This document shows, piece after piece, positions 24,318 to 35,092 of a stretch of 64,000 nucleotides of DNA. The notes under the pieces were generated by a model that did no database searches, had not been told where the DNA came from, and was given only the letters and a program-made list of their open reading frames with translations. This stretch comes from Mycobacterium paraffinicum (lineage in GTDB: Bacteria; Actinomycetota; Actinomycetes; Mycobacteriales; Mycobacteriaceae). Numbering within the stretch: the first letter of the stretch is position 1; each line of letters begins with the position of its first letter. Made by a program: the position numbers and the translations under genes. The DNA lies in the NCBI RefSeq assembly GCF_001907675.1, contig NZ_MPNT01000002.1, positions 1 to 64,000 on the forward strand, in the 5' to 3' direction.

Positions 24318-26462
24318 TCAGCTAACCCCAGCACCGTCGTTCTGGTCGTTGCCGTTGTGGTCGGCGTTGGCGGCGGCCAGCAGCCAGGCGTATTGGAAAG
24401 CGGTCTCCTCCCACGCCCTGTAGCGACCGCTGACTCCACCGTGTCCGGCGTTCATCTGCGTCTTCAGCAGGATCGGACTGCCGTTGTCGTTGGCATGCCG
24501 CAACGCCGCCACCCACTTGGCGGGCTCGACGTAGTAGACCCTGGTGTCGTTGAGTGAAGTCATTGCCAGGATCGCGGGGTACCGCTTGGCTTCGACGTTT
24601 TCATACGGCGAATATGACTTCATGTACGAGTAGACGTCCTCGTCCTGCAGCGGATTTCCCCATTCGTCCCACTCGGTGACGGTCAGCGGCAAGGATGGAT
24701 CGAGGATGGTGGTGAGCGGGTCGACGAACGGAACCTGCGCGAGGATTCCGGCGAAGAGTTCCGGCGCCAGGTTAGCGACGGCCCCCATCAGCAGGCCGCC
24801 CGCGCTGCCGCCCAGGGCCACCAGCTGACGCGGCCGGGTGACGCCCGCGTCCACCAAATGCTTTGCCACCGCGACGAAATCGGTGAAGGTGTTCTTCTTC
24901 TCCAGCAGCTTGCCATGCTCGTACCACGGCCGGCCCATTTCACCGCCCCCGCGGACGTGGGCGATCGCAAACACCATGCCCCGATCCAGCAGCGACAGCC
25001 GAGCGATGGAAAAGCTGGGGTCGGTGCAGATCTCGTAGGCACCGTAGCCGTACAGCAGAGCCGGCGCGGGAAACTCGACACCGACGCGGTGCACGACGGA
25101 CACCGGAATGCGGGCACCGTCATCGGCGATCGCCCAGTCGCGCCGCTCCACGTAGTCGGTCGTGCGGTAACCGCCGAGCACGGGTTGTTCGCGCAGCAAC
25201 GTGCGTTCGCCGGTCGCGAAGTCCATGTCGTATACCCGAGCCGGGACGACCAGCGACCCCGCCCTGACCCGCAACTTGGGTGCATGCCAGTTCGGGTTGC
25301 CGGCAAGACCGGCCGACATGAGCTCGGAGTCGAAGGAGATCTCCTCGGGCTCGCCGTATTTTCCGTCGGCGGCGATGTCCCACACTTGCAACCGGGGCAA
25401 TGCCTCTCGCCGGTAGCTCACCACCAGATGGCCGGCGAAGGCGTCCACGCCGTCGAGCCGCACGTCGTCGCGGTGCGCGATGAGCGTGCGCTGCTGCGTC
25501 GGGTCGCTGACCGGCGCTTCGGTCAGGGTGAAGTTGACCGCGTCCTCGTTGTGCAGGATCAGGAACCGGTCCTGCCCGCCGACCACCGCGTGTTCGACCG
25601 CGTACTCGATGCCTTCGCGCCGTGGCAACACGACGGTGAACGCCGCCTTCGGATCCGCGGCGTCCGCGTACCGATACTCGGAGGTGATCGAGGAACCCGA
25701 TGCGATGAAGACGTAGGCCTCGCTACGAGTGAGCCCGACGCCAAGCCAAAACCGTTCGTCGGACTCGTGATACACCAACTCCGACGGTTCGCCGGAACCC
25801 ACGCGATAGCGCCAGACCTTGTCGGGCCGGTGGGCCGCGTCCAGGGTCAGGTAGTACACCGTGTGATTGTCGGCCGCCCAGGTGGCGCCCGCCCCGATGT
25901 CGGCGATCTCGTCCTGATACAGATCGCCGGTGCGCAAGTCCTTGAAGCGCAATGTATAACGCTCGTCGCCGACGGTGTCGACGGAGTATGCCAGCAGATT
26001 CCCGTCCAGGCTGACCGTGGCGGCGCCGAGCGCGAAGAATTCGTGGCCCTGTGCCTCGGTGTTCGAGTCGAGCAGGATCTGCTCGCCGGGCACTTCGGTG
26101 TCCTCTTCGAGGAGCGGCGGATCCCAGTCGTCGGGATTGCTGACCGGGCAACGGCATTGAACCCGGTACTGCTTTCCCTCGAAGGTGCGGGCGTAGTACC
26201 ACCAGTCGCCCTGGCGGGTCGGGACCGACAGATCGGTCTCCTTGGTACGCGCCTTGATCTCGGCAAAGATCTTCTGTCGCAACGGCTCGAGATCAGCCGT
26301 CATCTTGTCGACGTACTCATTTTCTGCCTCGAGGTAGGCGATGACCTCGGGGTCGGACTTGTCACGCAGCCATTCATAGGGATCGACAAAGACGTCGCCG
26401 TGATGCTCACGCCGGGTCTCCTGCCGCTTTGCGACGGGTGGTACCGGGGCGGCGGAAGTCAC
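24318..26462 (-). CDS. ptrB: Oligopeptidase B (prolyl oligopeptidase family), intact
   Basis: A 714-residue S9A serine peptidase that cleaves short peptides after basic residues. The beta-propeller spans about residues 70-420; the catalytic domain has the nucleophile in [11 protein letters not shown], Asp in [13 protein letters not shown] and His in [16 protein letters not shown] and the acidic residues near it fit P1 Arg/Lys binding. GTG 26462 overlaps the purC stop by 4 bp. In M. tuberculosis the corresponding region is annotated as two pieces (ptrBa/ptrBb); here one frame covers the whole enzyme. Confidence 0.95.
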   Translation of the reverse strand: MTSAAPVPPVAKRQETRREHHGDVFVDPYEWLRDKSDPEVIAYLEAENEYVDKMTADLEPLRQKIFAEIKARTKETDLSVPTRQGDWWYYARTFEGKQYRVQCRCPVSNPDDWDPPLLEEDTEVPGEQILLDSNTEAQGHEFFALGAATVSLDGNLLAYSVDTVGDERYTLRFKDLRTGDLYQDEIADIGAGATWAADNHTVYYLTLDAAHRPDKVWRYRVGSGEPSELVYHESDERFWLGVGLTRSEAYVFIASGSSITSEYRYADAADPKAAFTVVLPRREGIEYAVEHAVVGGQDRFLILHNEDAVNFTLTEAPVSDPTQQRTLIAHRDDVRLDGVDAFAGHLVVSYRREALPRLQVWDIAADGKYGEPEEISFDSELMSAGLAGNPNWHAPKLRVRAGSLVVPARVYDMDFATGERTLLREQPVLGGYRTTDYVERRDWAIADDGARIPVSVVHRVGVEFPAPALLYGYGAYEICTDPSFSIARLSLLDRGMVFAIAHVRGGGEMGRPWYEHGKLLEKKNTFTDFVAVAKHLVDAGVTRPRQLVALGGSAGGLLMGAVANLAPELFAGILAQVPFVDPLTTILDPSLPLTVTEWDEWGNPLQDEDVYSYMKSYSPYENVEAKRYPAILAMTSLNDTRVYYVEPAKWVAALRHANDNGSPILLKTQMNAGHGGVSGRYRAWEETAFQYAWLLAAANADHNGNDQNDGAGVS

Positions 26463-27346
26463 GCGCCGATCCAGTCGCCGAAATTCAAGCCGGAAATGCG
26501 TTCGTAGGCCTCGATATAGCGGCCGCGGGTGGCGTCGATGATGTCGTCGGGCAGCGGTGGCGGTGGTTGCGAGCCGTGGCGGTCCCAGCCCGACTCAGGG
26601 CTGGTCAGCCAGTTGCGGACGAACTGCTTGTCGAAGCTCGTCTGCACCACCCCAGCCCGGTAGTCCTCGGCCGGCCAGTAGCGCGAAGAGTCCGGCGTGA
26701 AAATCTCGTCGGCCAGCAGCAGGTTGCCGTCGCGGTCGGTGCCGAATTCAAACTTGGTGTCGGCGATGATGATTCCCCTTGTCAGGGCGTGGTCGGCGGC
26801 CTGCACATAGATCTGCAGCGTGCGGTCGCGCAGTTGGTTGGCGCGGACCCCGCCCACTAACTCGATCACCCTGTCGAACGAGATGTTCTCGTCGTGGTCA
26901 CCCAGCGCGGCTTTCGTGGCCGGGGTGAACAGTGGCTCGGAGAACTTGCTGGCCTCCACCAGCCCGGGCGGCAGCGTGATGCCGCAGACCTTCCCGGTCG
27001 CCTGATAGTCCAGCAGGCCGGACCCGGTGAGGTAACCACGCGCCACACACTCCACCGGCACCATCTCCAGCCGCCGCACCACCAGCGCACGGCCTAGGAC
27101 CTCCTCGGGGATGCGTGGGTCATCCGGTGGACCGGCCAGGTGATTGGGTGCGTCGACGAGGCCGAAGAAGAAGACGCTCATCGCTGTCAGGATGCGGCCT
27201 TTGTCCGGGATCGTGCTGTCGAGGACGTAGTCGTACGCCGAGATCCGGTCGGTCGCGACCAGCAGCAGATGTTCGTCGTCGACGGAAAAGATCTCGCGGA
27301 CCTTTCCGCTGGCCAGATGCTGGTACTCGGACAGTGCGGGGCGCAT
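26459..27346 (-). CDS. purC: SAICAR synthetase
   Basis: 295 residues. Phosphoribosylaminoimidazole-succinocarboxamide synthase joins CAIR and aspartate with ATP. Signatures are SGKVREIF near the N-terminus (nucleotide loop), [29 protein letters not shown] and [15 protein letters not shown]. Length matches actinobacterial PurC. ptrB overlaps its stop codon, so the purine gene and the peptidase are translationally coupled. Confidence 0.97.
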   Translation of the reverse strand: MRPALSEYQHLASGKVREIFSVDDEHLLLVATDRISAYDYVLDSTIPDKGRILTAMSVFFFGLVDAPNHLAGPPDDPRIPEEVLGRALVVRRLEMVPVECVARGYLTGSGLLDYQATGKVCGITLPPGLVEASKFSEPLFTPATKAALGDHDENISFDRVIELVGGVRANQLRDRTLQIYVQAADHALTRGIIIADTKFEFGTDRDGNLLLADEIFTPDSSRYWPAEDYRAGVVQTSFDKQFVRNWLTSPESGWDRHGSQPPPPLPDDIIDATRGRYIEAYERISGLNFGDWIGA

Positions 27347-27410
27347 CGGGTCAGCCTAACGGGCACCCGAAGAGGGGTTGCGTGTCGGGAGCTGTGCTGG
27401 GATCGAGAGT

Positions 27411-28031
27411 ATGACCCCGCGGTTCTTGCCCTATTCCACCCGACCGGGCCGGCTGATGGCCCAGCTGCTCAGCGACTTCGCCGTGGTCCTCTGGACCGCT
27501 ATCTGGCTGTTCGTCGGCGTGGCGGTTTACGACGCCGTGTCCACCATCGCCGAGGCCGGACGGCAGGTCGAGAGCGGCGCGCACGGCATCGCCGGCAATC
27601 TGGCATCGGCCGGCCACGGTGCCCAGCACATCCCCTTGGTGGGCGACGCGGTCAGCCAGCCGCTGAATTCCGCCAGTCAGGCCGCGCTCGATCTGGCCGG
27701 CGCGGGCCACGACCTGGACTCGACGGCCAGCTGGCTGGCGGTCCTGCTGGCGATGGCCATCGCCGCCGTCCCGATCCTTGTCGCAGACGTGCCGTGGCTT
27801 CTGCTGCGGTTGCGGTTCTTTCGACGAAAATTGACGGTGACCGCCCTGGCCGCAACCCCGGCCGGAGAGCAGCTCCTTGCCCTGCGGGCCTTGACGAACC
27901 GGCCACCGGGGAAGCTCGCCGCGGTGAGCGCGGATCCGGTCGGCGGCTGGCGACGGGAGGATCCGCTCACCATTAGGGCCCTGGCCGCGCTGGAACTACG
28001 GTCGGCCGGCATCGCGCTGCGCGCGCGCTGA
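27411..28031 (+). CDS. Conserved membrane protein (Rv0779c-like)
   Basis: 206 residues from ATG 27411, the same length I recall for Rv0779c. Two hydrophobic spans (about residues 17-40 and 108-132) bracket an extracytoplasmic loop with amphipathic sequence (AEAGRQVESGAHGIAGNLASAGHGAQHIP). The cytoplasmic tail is basic and Leu/Ala-rich. No enzymatic motif is recognised. It diverges from purC. Confidence 0.8.
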   Translation: MTPRFLPYSTRPGRLMAQLLSDFAVVLWTAIWLFVGVAVYDAVSTIAEAGRQVESGAHGIAGNLASAGHGAQHIPLVGDAVSQPLNSASQAALDLAGAGHDLDSTASWLAVLLAMAIAAVPILVADVPWLLLRLRFFRRKLTVTALAATPAGEQLLALRALTNRPPGKLAAVSADPVGGWRREDPLTIRALAALELRSAGIALRAR

Positions 28032-28035
28032 CGGC

Positions 28036-28257
28036 CTACTGCTCGGACCTACTGACCCGAATCGCCTCGAATACACCGGGATCGACCAACGTCGACGTGT
28101 CGCCCAGCTCGCGGCTCCTCGACCACGTCCCGCAGCAACCGCCGCGTGACGGCCCAAAACGCCAGCCGGTCCCCGCTTCCGCCCGCGCATACAGCACAGC
28201 GGTGGCGTTGGCCTGCTCAGCGAATTCGGTGGGCGGCGAAACCGATTCGTGGAGCAC
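28036..28257 (-). pseudogene. acs: Acetyl-CoA synthetase remnant: N- and C-terminal ends joined, two frameshifts
   Basis: Reading the minus strand, 28257-28174 encodes SPPTEFAEQANATAVLYARAEA, the Acs N-terminus. After 2 extra bases, 28171-28151 gives DRLAFWA; the sequence then jumps directly to TRRLLRDVVEE, which belongs to the Acs C-terminus. After one extra C (28114) it continues as RELGDTSTLVDPGVFEAI and ends at TAG 28036. About 600 residues including the AMP-binding core are missing. It lies just downstream of the alcohol and aldehyde dehydrogenase genes on the same strand, as expected for the third step of ethanol to acetyl-CoA. Confidence 0.8.
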
Positions 28258-28304
28258 AATATTCGGTGATGGCGTCCAATTGTCTTGTCATTCGTTTGCG
28301 GTGA

Positions 28305-29366
28305 TCACCGGTAGTCGATCACGATACGACCGTCGATCTGGCCGCGCTCCATACGCTCGAAGACGCCATTGATGTCGTCGAGCGCGGCGCTTTCCACCGT
28401 GGGATGGATCAGTCCGCGGGCGTAGAAGTCCAGCGCTTCGATCATGTCCTGGCGGGTACCGACGATCGAACCGCGGATCGTCAGGCCTTTCAACACGATG
28501 TCGAAGATCGGCGCGGGGAAGTCGCCCGGTGGCAGCCCGTTGAAAACGATTGTGCCGCCGCGGCGCGCCAGCCCGATGGCCTGGCCGAATGCCTGCGGAT
28601 GCACGGCGGTGACCAGCACGCCGTGCGCGCCGCCGGTGGCCTTCTGTACCTCCTCGACCACATCGTGGGTGCGGGCGTTGACGGCGACTTCGGCGCCGAG
28701 TCGGGTGGCCAGGGCGAGCTTGTCATCGTCGATATCGATGGCCACCACGCGCAAGCCCATGGCGCGGGCGTACTGGACGGCGACGTGCCCCAGGCCGCCT
28801 ATTCCGGAGATGGCGACCCACTGGCCGGGCCGGGTGTCGGTCACCTTCAGGCCCTTGTAGACCGTTACGCCGGCGCACAGGATGGGGGCAACCTCCAGCG
28901 GATCGGCTCCCTCGGGGATGCGGGCGGCGTAGGCGGCATTGACGAGCATGTAGGTGCCGAAACTCCCGTTGACGGTGTAGCCCCCGTTGCGTTGGTTTTC
29001 GCACAATGTCTCCCAGCCGGTGCGGCAGTGTTCGCAGCTGCCGCACGCCGACCACAGCCAGGCGTTGCCGACTTTGTCGCCGACCTCAAGATCGGCGACG
29101 CCGTCGCCGAGCGCGACCACGATCCCGCAACCCTCGTGGCCGGGGACGAAGGGTGGCGTTGGCTTGACCGGCCAATCGCCATGTGCGGCATGAAGATCCG
29201 TGTGGCACACACCGGAGGTCTCAAGTTTGACCAGCACCTCGCCGTAGCCGGGGGTCGGCAGGGCGAGTTCCTCGATGCGCAAGGGTTGGCGGAATTCGGT
29301 GACGACCGCCGCGCGCATGGTTCCGGTCGCTTGGGATGTGCTTGAGGCAGCGAGGGTTTGGGTCAT
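28305..29366 (-). CDS. Zinc alcohol dehydrogenase (AdhP/AdhA type)
   Basis: 353 residues. Catalytic zinc ligands are visible in SGVCHTDLHAAHGDWP and GHEGCGIV; the structural zinc is bound by CGSCEHCRTGWETLC; the NAD site is SGIGGLGHVAVQYA. This is the ethanol-active AdhP-like subgroup. ATG 29366 is used; the frame runs upstream into the aldehyde dehydrogenase without support. It follows that gene by 29 bases, so the pair should convert ethanol to acetate via acetaldehyde. Confidence 0.93.
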   Translation of the reverse strand: MTQTLAASSTSQATGTMRAAVVTEFRQPLRIEELALPTPGYGEVLVKLETSGVCHTDLHAAHGDWPVKPTPPFVPGHEGCGIVVALGDGVADLEVGDKVGNAWLWSACGSCEHCRTGWETLCENQRNGGYTVNGSFGTYMLVNAAYAARIPEGADPLEVAPILCAGVTVYKGLKVTDTRPGQWVAISGIGGLGHVAVQYARAMGLRVVAIDIDDDKLALATRLGAEVAVNARTHDVVEEVQKATGGAHGVLVTAVHPQAFGQAIGLARRGGTIVFNGLPPGDFPAPIFDIVLKGLTIRGSIVGTRQDMIEALDFYARGLIHPTVESAALDDINGVFERMERGQIDGRIVIDYR

Positions 29367-29395
29367 GACGGTTCCAATCGTTGGAGGGATCTCGG

Positions 29396-30919
<1,524 letters not shown>

Positions 30920-30943
30920 TCGGCCACCTGCCTTTTCGACTAG

Positions 30944-30963
30944 TTGTGTCGGTTGTCACACAA
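30944..30963. promoter_or_regulatory. TTGTGT-N8-ACACAA palindrome upstream of ald-adh
   Basis: TTGTGT (30944-30949) and ACACAA (30958-30963) form a 20-bp inverted repeat 25-44 bases before the aldehyde dehydrogenase ATG. The adjacent GAF-domain regulator is the most likely protein to bind it. Confidence 0.55.
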
Positions 30964-31017
30964 GGTAAGTAAGCGGGGGTTGCAGCACGGTTGCACGCGT
31001 TCCAACGCCGAGGCGGG

Positions 31018-32316
31018 TTAGGTGAGGTCGAAGTCAAGACCGGCTAGATGGCCCTTCGCTTGCGCTCGCTCCGGCGAGCCGATGGGTGAGCGGTCATGCA
31101 GCATCTGCCACCCGTGCCGGTCGTCGCGCGCCTCGGGCAATTTCAGCCAATCCGCGAGGAGGACAATATTGTTCGACGCGATGACAGCCGCGCGGAGGGT
31201 ACTTGAGAGTTCGGCGCGCACCCTCGCCACACCCGGCGACACCGATTGCGGCAGCAACGCGCCGGCGTAGCAGCGGAGCGCTTGTGCGACGTCGCCGCGG
31301 CGCAGCGCGTCGAAAACATCACCCATATCGCTGGCGATGGGTTCGGTGAGCCGGTAAGGGCGCGAGCTGATCAGGCGCTCCCCCACCACGCGTCGCAGCC
31401 GCGACATCTCGGCGCGGATGGTCACCACATCGAGATCCCTGTCGTCGAGCAGCACTGCGAGGTGGTCCGCGCTGAGGCCCTCGGGGTGCCGGTCGAGGAG
31501 GACCAAGATATCGGCGTGGCGGCCGGTCAAGACCGCGGGCGCGCCCCGCTCCAGGCGGCAGGTGGGGCGTGCCGCGCCAAGCACCGTCAGCCGCGCCTCG
31601 CCGGATACCACCGGCCCCCGGGCGCTCGCGCGCAACAGCGCCAGGTGGTTCTCCACGGCGACGCCCGTCGCACGCATCAGCCCCAGCGTCTGCGGTGAGG
31701 CGACACTCGCGCCGCCGGTGATGTCGATGGCGCCGATCAGAGCACCGGTCGTCGGATCATGCAGGGGCACCGCGGTGCAGTTCCATGGCTGCACAAGGCG
31801 ACAAAAGTGTTCCGAACCACGGATCTGCAGTTCACGATCCAGCGCCAGCGCGGTACCGGGCGCGTTGGTCCCCGCACCACGCTCACTCCAATCGGCGCCG
31901 GGCACGAAATCCATCAACTCGGCTTTCCGGCATGCCTCACGGTCGCCGTCCACCCATAACAGCGTCCCGTCGGCTCCGGTCACCGCGACGACGACACCCG
32001 ACTCGGCGGCATCGTCGATCAGCAGGCGACGGATGACGGGCAGGGCGGGTGCGAGCGGGTGGGCACTGCGCAACCGCTCTACCGTGACCGGCGCCGACGA
32101 GGTCTGTCCACCACCGCGGTCCGGGTCGACACCCGTCGCCAGGCTGCGCCTCCAGCTGTCCGCGACGAGACGTCGCACCGGAGTGGAATCGAGATAGGTC
32201 GAACCGACTTGACCCCCGACGAAGAGCTCGTGCAACTCGCGCAGCGCCGGCGCCGCGCGCCGCGGCGCAGCTACTCCGTCCGCACTCTTCATCCTTGTCA
32301 CCAACGATACGGTCAT
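31018..32316 (-). CDS. GAF-domain transcriptional regulator (AcoR-like, no AAA+ domain)
   Basis: 432 residues. The N-terminal half resembles the sensor part of acetoin-operon activators: SWRRSLATGVDPDR, then a GAF domain (about 95-235) with VDGDREACRKAELMDFVPGADWSERGAGTNAPG. The C-terminal part has a winged-helix-like segment (LTGRHADILVLLDRHPEGLSADHLAVLL, then VVTIRAEMSRLRRVVGERLI) instead of the sigma-54 AAA+ module. This architecture often neighbours aldehyde dehydrogenases in actinobacteria. It probably senses an alcohol or aldehyde and activates ald-adh. Confidence 0.82.
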   Translation of the reverse strand: MTVSLVTRMKSADGVAAPRRAAPALRELHELFVGGQVGSTYLDSTPVRRLVADSWRRSLATGVDPDRGGGQTSSAPVTVERLRSAHPLAPALPVIRRLLIDDAAESGVVVAVTGADGTLLWVDGDREACRKAELMDFVPGADWSERGAGTNAPGTALALDRELQIRGSEHFCRLVQPWNCTAVPLHDPTTGALIGAIDITGGASVASPQTLGLMRATGVAVENHLALLRASARGPVVSGEARLTVLGAARPTCRLERGAPAVLTGRHADILVLLDRHPEGLSADHLAVLLDDRDLDVVTIRAEMSRLRRVVGERLISSRPYRLTEPIASDMGDVFDALRRGDVAQALRCYAGALLPQSVSPGVARVRAELSSTLRAAVIASNNIVLLADWLKLPEARDDRHGWQMLHDRSPIGSPERAQAKGHLAGLDFDLT

Positions 32317-32455
32317 CGCGCCACCAGTGATTCAGCAAGCGCGTGAGCTCACGATACTGAAATCCAGCTGAACCACACAGGGACCTTTGGCCCCGGTTGG
32401 GAAGGCTAACGACCGCGGAGATCCGGGTGCACCACAACCGCGCCAGTTAACTGGG

Positions 32456-33412
32456 TTATGCGCCGAGCGCCGCTCGCACGGTGGTGTTCCAGGACTCCTG
32501 CATCTCCGACTCGAAGAGGCCCCAGGTGTGCGATCCCTCGGGACGAACAATGTAGGTGATCGGTACGCCTGCGGCGTTGGCCGCATCCGCGAACCGCTTG
32601 GTGCTGTCCGCGGTTATGCGCTCGATGAGCCCGCCGGCGATGTTCGGCCCGAAGCCCGCGGGCAGCCGGTCGACGTCGCCCACGCCGCCGCTGCCGGAGG
32701 CGGCGGCGTAAACCGCGACGCCCCTCAACTTTCCGGCGTTCTTCGACGGGTCGTGGACCACCCATTCGGGGCCACCCAGGGGCCCCCACATGTTCTCGGC
32801 GCTCTGGCCGCCTGCCCCCAGTGTCAGCGCGACCTGTTGGGCCTCATCCGGGTCGGAAACGGACGGGAAACCGCTGTAGGAGGCGACTGCCCTGAAGACT
32901 CCCGGCGCCTGAACGGCGTAGTCGATGGCGGTGCCGCCGGTGCTCGACAACCCGCCGACCGCGTTCTTGCCGTTGGCGTGGTACTGCGCGTTGATCAGCG
33001 GGGGCAGCTCCCGGGTCATGTAAGTCTGAAACTGCTTGCCGGGGTCGTTGACCCAGTTGGTCCACCAGCTGAAGGCACCGCCGAGCGGGGAGACGACGTT
33101 GACGTTCTTGTTGGCGAAGAACCCCTGGATGTCGGTCATGCCGAACCAAGCGCTGCTGTCGCCGCCATCGATGCCCGGCAGCAGGTAGAAGGTGGGCGCA
33201 CCCGCGTTGGGGGCCCGGTAAACATCGTTGACGATGACCGTGTTCATCGACGGCGAATAGACGGAAACCTTGTCCCAACGGTCGTTGACGTGCTGGATGT
33301 CGGTGATGTGCGCACCCTGCGGCGGGTCCGCGGCGGCGACCGGAATCGCCAGCATCGGCAGCGCAGTCAGCAGGGCAACGACGAACGAGCGAACACGGGA
33401 GGTCTTGGTCAC
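32456..33412 (-). CDS. Secreted antigen 85/MPT51-like esterase
   Basis: About 318 residues with an export signal (VTKTSRVRSFVVALL, then MLAIPVAAA-DPP). The body follows the antigen 85 fold: YLLPGIDGGDSSAWFGMTD, then the nucleophile elbow GLSSTGGTAIDYA (Ser retained, compare GLSMSGG in Ag85), and a late His in GSHTWGLFESEMQ. It may be an esterase or mycolyltransferase-like protein. GTG 33412 is preferred because it places the signal peptide at the N-terminus; an ATG at 33469 would add 19 residues. Confidence 0.78.
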   Translation of the reverse strand: MTKTSRVRSFVVALLTALPMLAIPVAAADPPQGAHITDIQHVNDRWDKVSVYSPSMNTVIVNDVYRAPNAGAPTFYLLPGIDGGDSSAWFGMTDIQGFFANKNVNVVSPLGGAFSWWTNWVNDPGKQFQTYMTRELPPLINAQYHANGKNAVGGLSSTGGTAIDYAVQAPGVFRAVASYSGFPSVSDPDEAQQVALTLGAGGQSAENMWGPLGGPEWVVHDPSKNAGKLRGVAVYAAASGSGGVGDVDRLPAGFGPNIAGGLIERITADSTKRFADAANAAGVPITYIVRPEGSHTWGLFESEMQESWNTTVRAALGA

Positions 33413-33477
33413 CGGGAGATTATGCAGGTTCGTGCGCAACAGTTCAGCCCGAAGCGCAAATTTGCGCATACGCGCGC

Positions 33478-33830
33478 CTACCCGCAGGTCGCCACCCGCA
33501 CAGCAATCCCGCGACGACCACAATCAGCCACGCCCCCAACGCGACCCAGAAGATGACCAGCGAAACCGTGGTCAGACAACGCCGACCGACTTCGGCGGCC
33601 GCAGCGTAGCTGGCGGCGGAGTACATGCCCAGCGGGAACACCAACGCCTACCCCACAACGGGCGAACGCTAGCGAACCCGGCCGACAGTTGATGCGGCGC
33701 AGGCCGACGTGGATCAGCGGCACTAGCCAGAGGCTGGCCGCCCGCAGGGACCCGCCGGCCACGCCCTGGCCAGCGATCGGATGGCCAGGCTCGTAATCGA
33801 CGCGCGGACCATCGGGGTCCAGCTGTCCGG
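33478..33830 (-). pseudogene. Decayed TDT/SLAC1-type transporter fragment
   Basis: Two overlapping minus frames carry pieces of the same C-terminal region: one has SLRAASLWLVPLIHVGLRRI and RPGSLAFARCGVG, the other VFPLGMYSAASYA and SLVIFWVALGAWLIVVVAGLL. FPLGMYS in the last helices is typical of tellurite-resistance/C4-dicarboxylate (TDT) transporters. At least one frameshift separates them, and no N-terminal helices are left. It occupies the gap between the esterase and cyp126. Confidence 0.55.
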
Positions 33831-33844
33831 CTCGGAGCGGATGG

Positions 33845-35092
33845 TCACCGCTCCTCGATGAGCTCCACGATCAGGTGCCGGATGCCGGTGTGCCGATTAC
33901 TGCGGGCCCATTCGACCGGCCGGACAACGCGCACCGCACCGAACCGCGAGAACAGCTCCTCGAAGAGCACGCGCAGTTCCAGCCGGGCCAGATTGGCACC
34001 CAGGCAGTAGTGCACACCCTGACCGAACCCCAAGTGCGGATTGGGCTTTCGGGTGATGTCGAATTCGTCGGCGCGCTCGAATGCGCCGGGGTCGCGATTC
34101 GCCGAGCCCTCCCACACCTGGACTTTTTCTCCTGCTTGGATCGATTGCGCACCGAGCGTGACGTCGCGCGTGGCGGTGCGCCGTTTGGACGGCGACGGCG
34201 AGGTCCACCGCACGATCTCCTCCACGGCGGTCGGCAGGGCGTCGAGATCCGCACGCAGGGCGCGCAATTGCTCCGGGTGACTGGCCAGCGCCAGCAGCCC
34301 GCCGGCGACCGCGTTGCGCGTCGTCTCGGCGCCGGCACTGAAGAGCAGGCTGAAGAACAGGTAGAGCTCGAGATCCGACAGCGACGGCGCGTCCAAGTCG
34401 TCGACCGTCGCGTTTGCGACGACCGACAGCATGTCGTCGGTCGGCTCCGCTCGCTTCGAGGCGATCAACTGCTGGCCGTAGTCGTACATCCGCGACCCGG
34501 CCTCCTCGACCGACAGCTGGGACAGAGAGGCCTTGCGCGAACCGCCGAAATCGAACTGCGGCTCGATGGCCTCGAACAGCCAATGTCGTTCGGACTCAGG
34601 CACTCCCAGCAGGATGCAGATCATCTGCATCGGCAGCTCGGCGGCGATGTCGACCAAGAAGTCGAACGGTTCACCCGGCACCACCGCGTCGAGCAACCGG
34701 CGCGCCCGCACCCGCAGGTCGTCCTCGACCAACCGGATCATTCGCGGTGTGAGCCCGGAGCTGACGAGTCGCCGGATCTGCGAGTGGCGGGGGTCGTCCA
34801 TCATGTTGAGCACCTGGCCGGCGATCGCCAGGTCCTGCAGCAGCGTGCCGCCGTACGGGCGCCCCCCGCCGGTGACCGAGGAGTATGTCCCCGGATCCTT
34901 CAACACCTCAAGGGTTTCCGCGTACGTGGCGACGGACCAGAAGCCCTCGCCGTCGGGCGTGTTGTCGGTCGGCTCATGCCAGTACACCGGCGCCTCGCGG
35001 CGGTGCATGGCGAACAGGTCGTGCGGAAATCCGTTGGCGAAGTTGTCCAGATCGGTGAAGTCGATCCCCGCGAGCGCGCCGGCGAGGGTCAC
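33845..35092 (-). CDS. cyp126: Cytochrome P450 CYP126
   Basis: 415 residues, matching Rv0778. P450 signatures: I-helix [10 protein letters not shown]-helix EEIVRW, and heme loop [17 protein letters not shown] with the thiolate Cys. The position after purB is conserved with M. tuberculosis. GTG 35092 overlaps the purB stop by 4 bp, so expression is tied to purB. CYP126 binds azoles and is thought to act on aromatic or ketone ligands; its physiological substrate is not known. Confidence 0.95.
   Translation of the reverse strand: MTLAGALAGIDFTDLDNFANGFPHDLFAMHRREAPVYWHEPTDNTPDGEGFWSVATYAETLEVLKDPGTYSSVTGGGRPYGGTLLQDLAIAGQVLNMMDDPRHSQIRRLVSSGLTPRMIRLVEDDLRVRARRLLDAVVPGEPFDFLVDIAAELPMQMICILLGVPESERHWLFEAIEPQFDFGGSRKASLSQLSVEEAGSRMYDYGQQLIASKRAEPTDDMLSVVANATVDDLDAPSLSDLELYLFFSLLFSAGAETTRNAVAGGLLALASHPEQLRALRADLDALPTAVEEIVRWTSPSPSKRRTATRDVTLGAQSIQAGEKVQVWEGSANRDPGAFERADEFDITRKPNPHLGFGQGVHYCLGANLARLELRVLFEELFSRFGAVRVVRPVEWARSNRHTGIRHLIVELIEER

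Noticed and set aside
24858..26507. 549-codon open frame on the plus strand
   Set aside because: Antisense to ptrB, whose catalytic motifs are unmistakable; the antisense product has no domain content and is a high-GC shadow.
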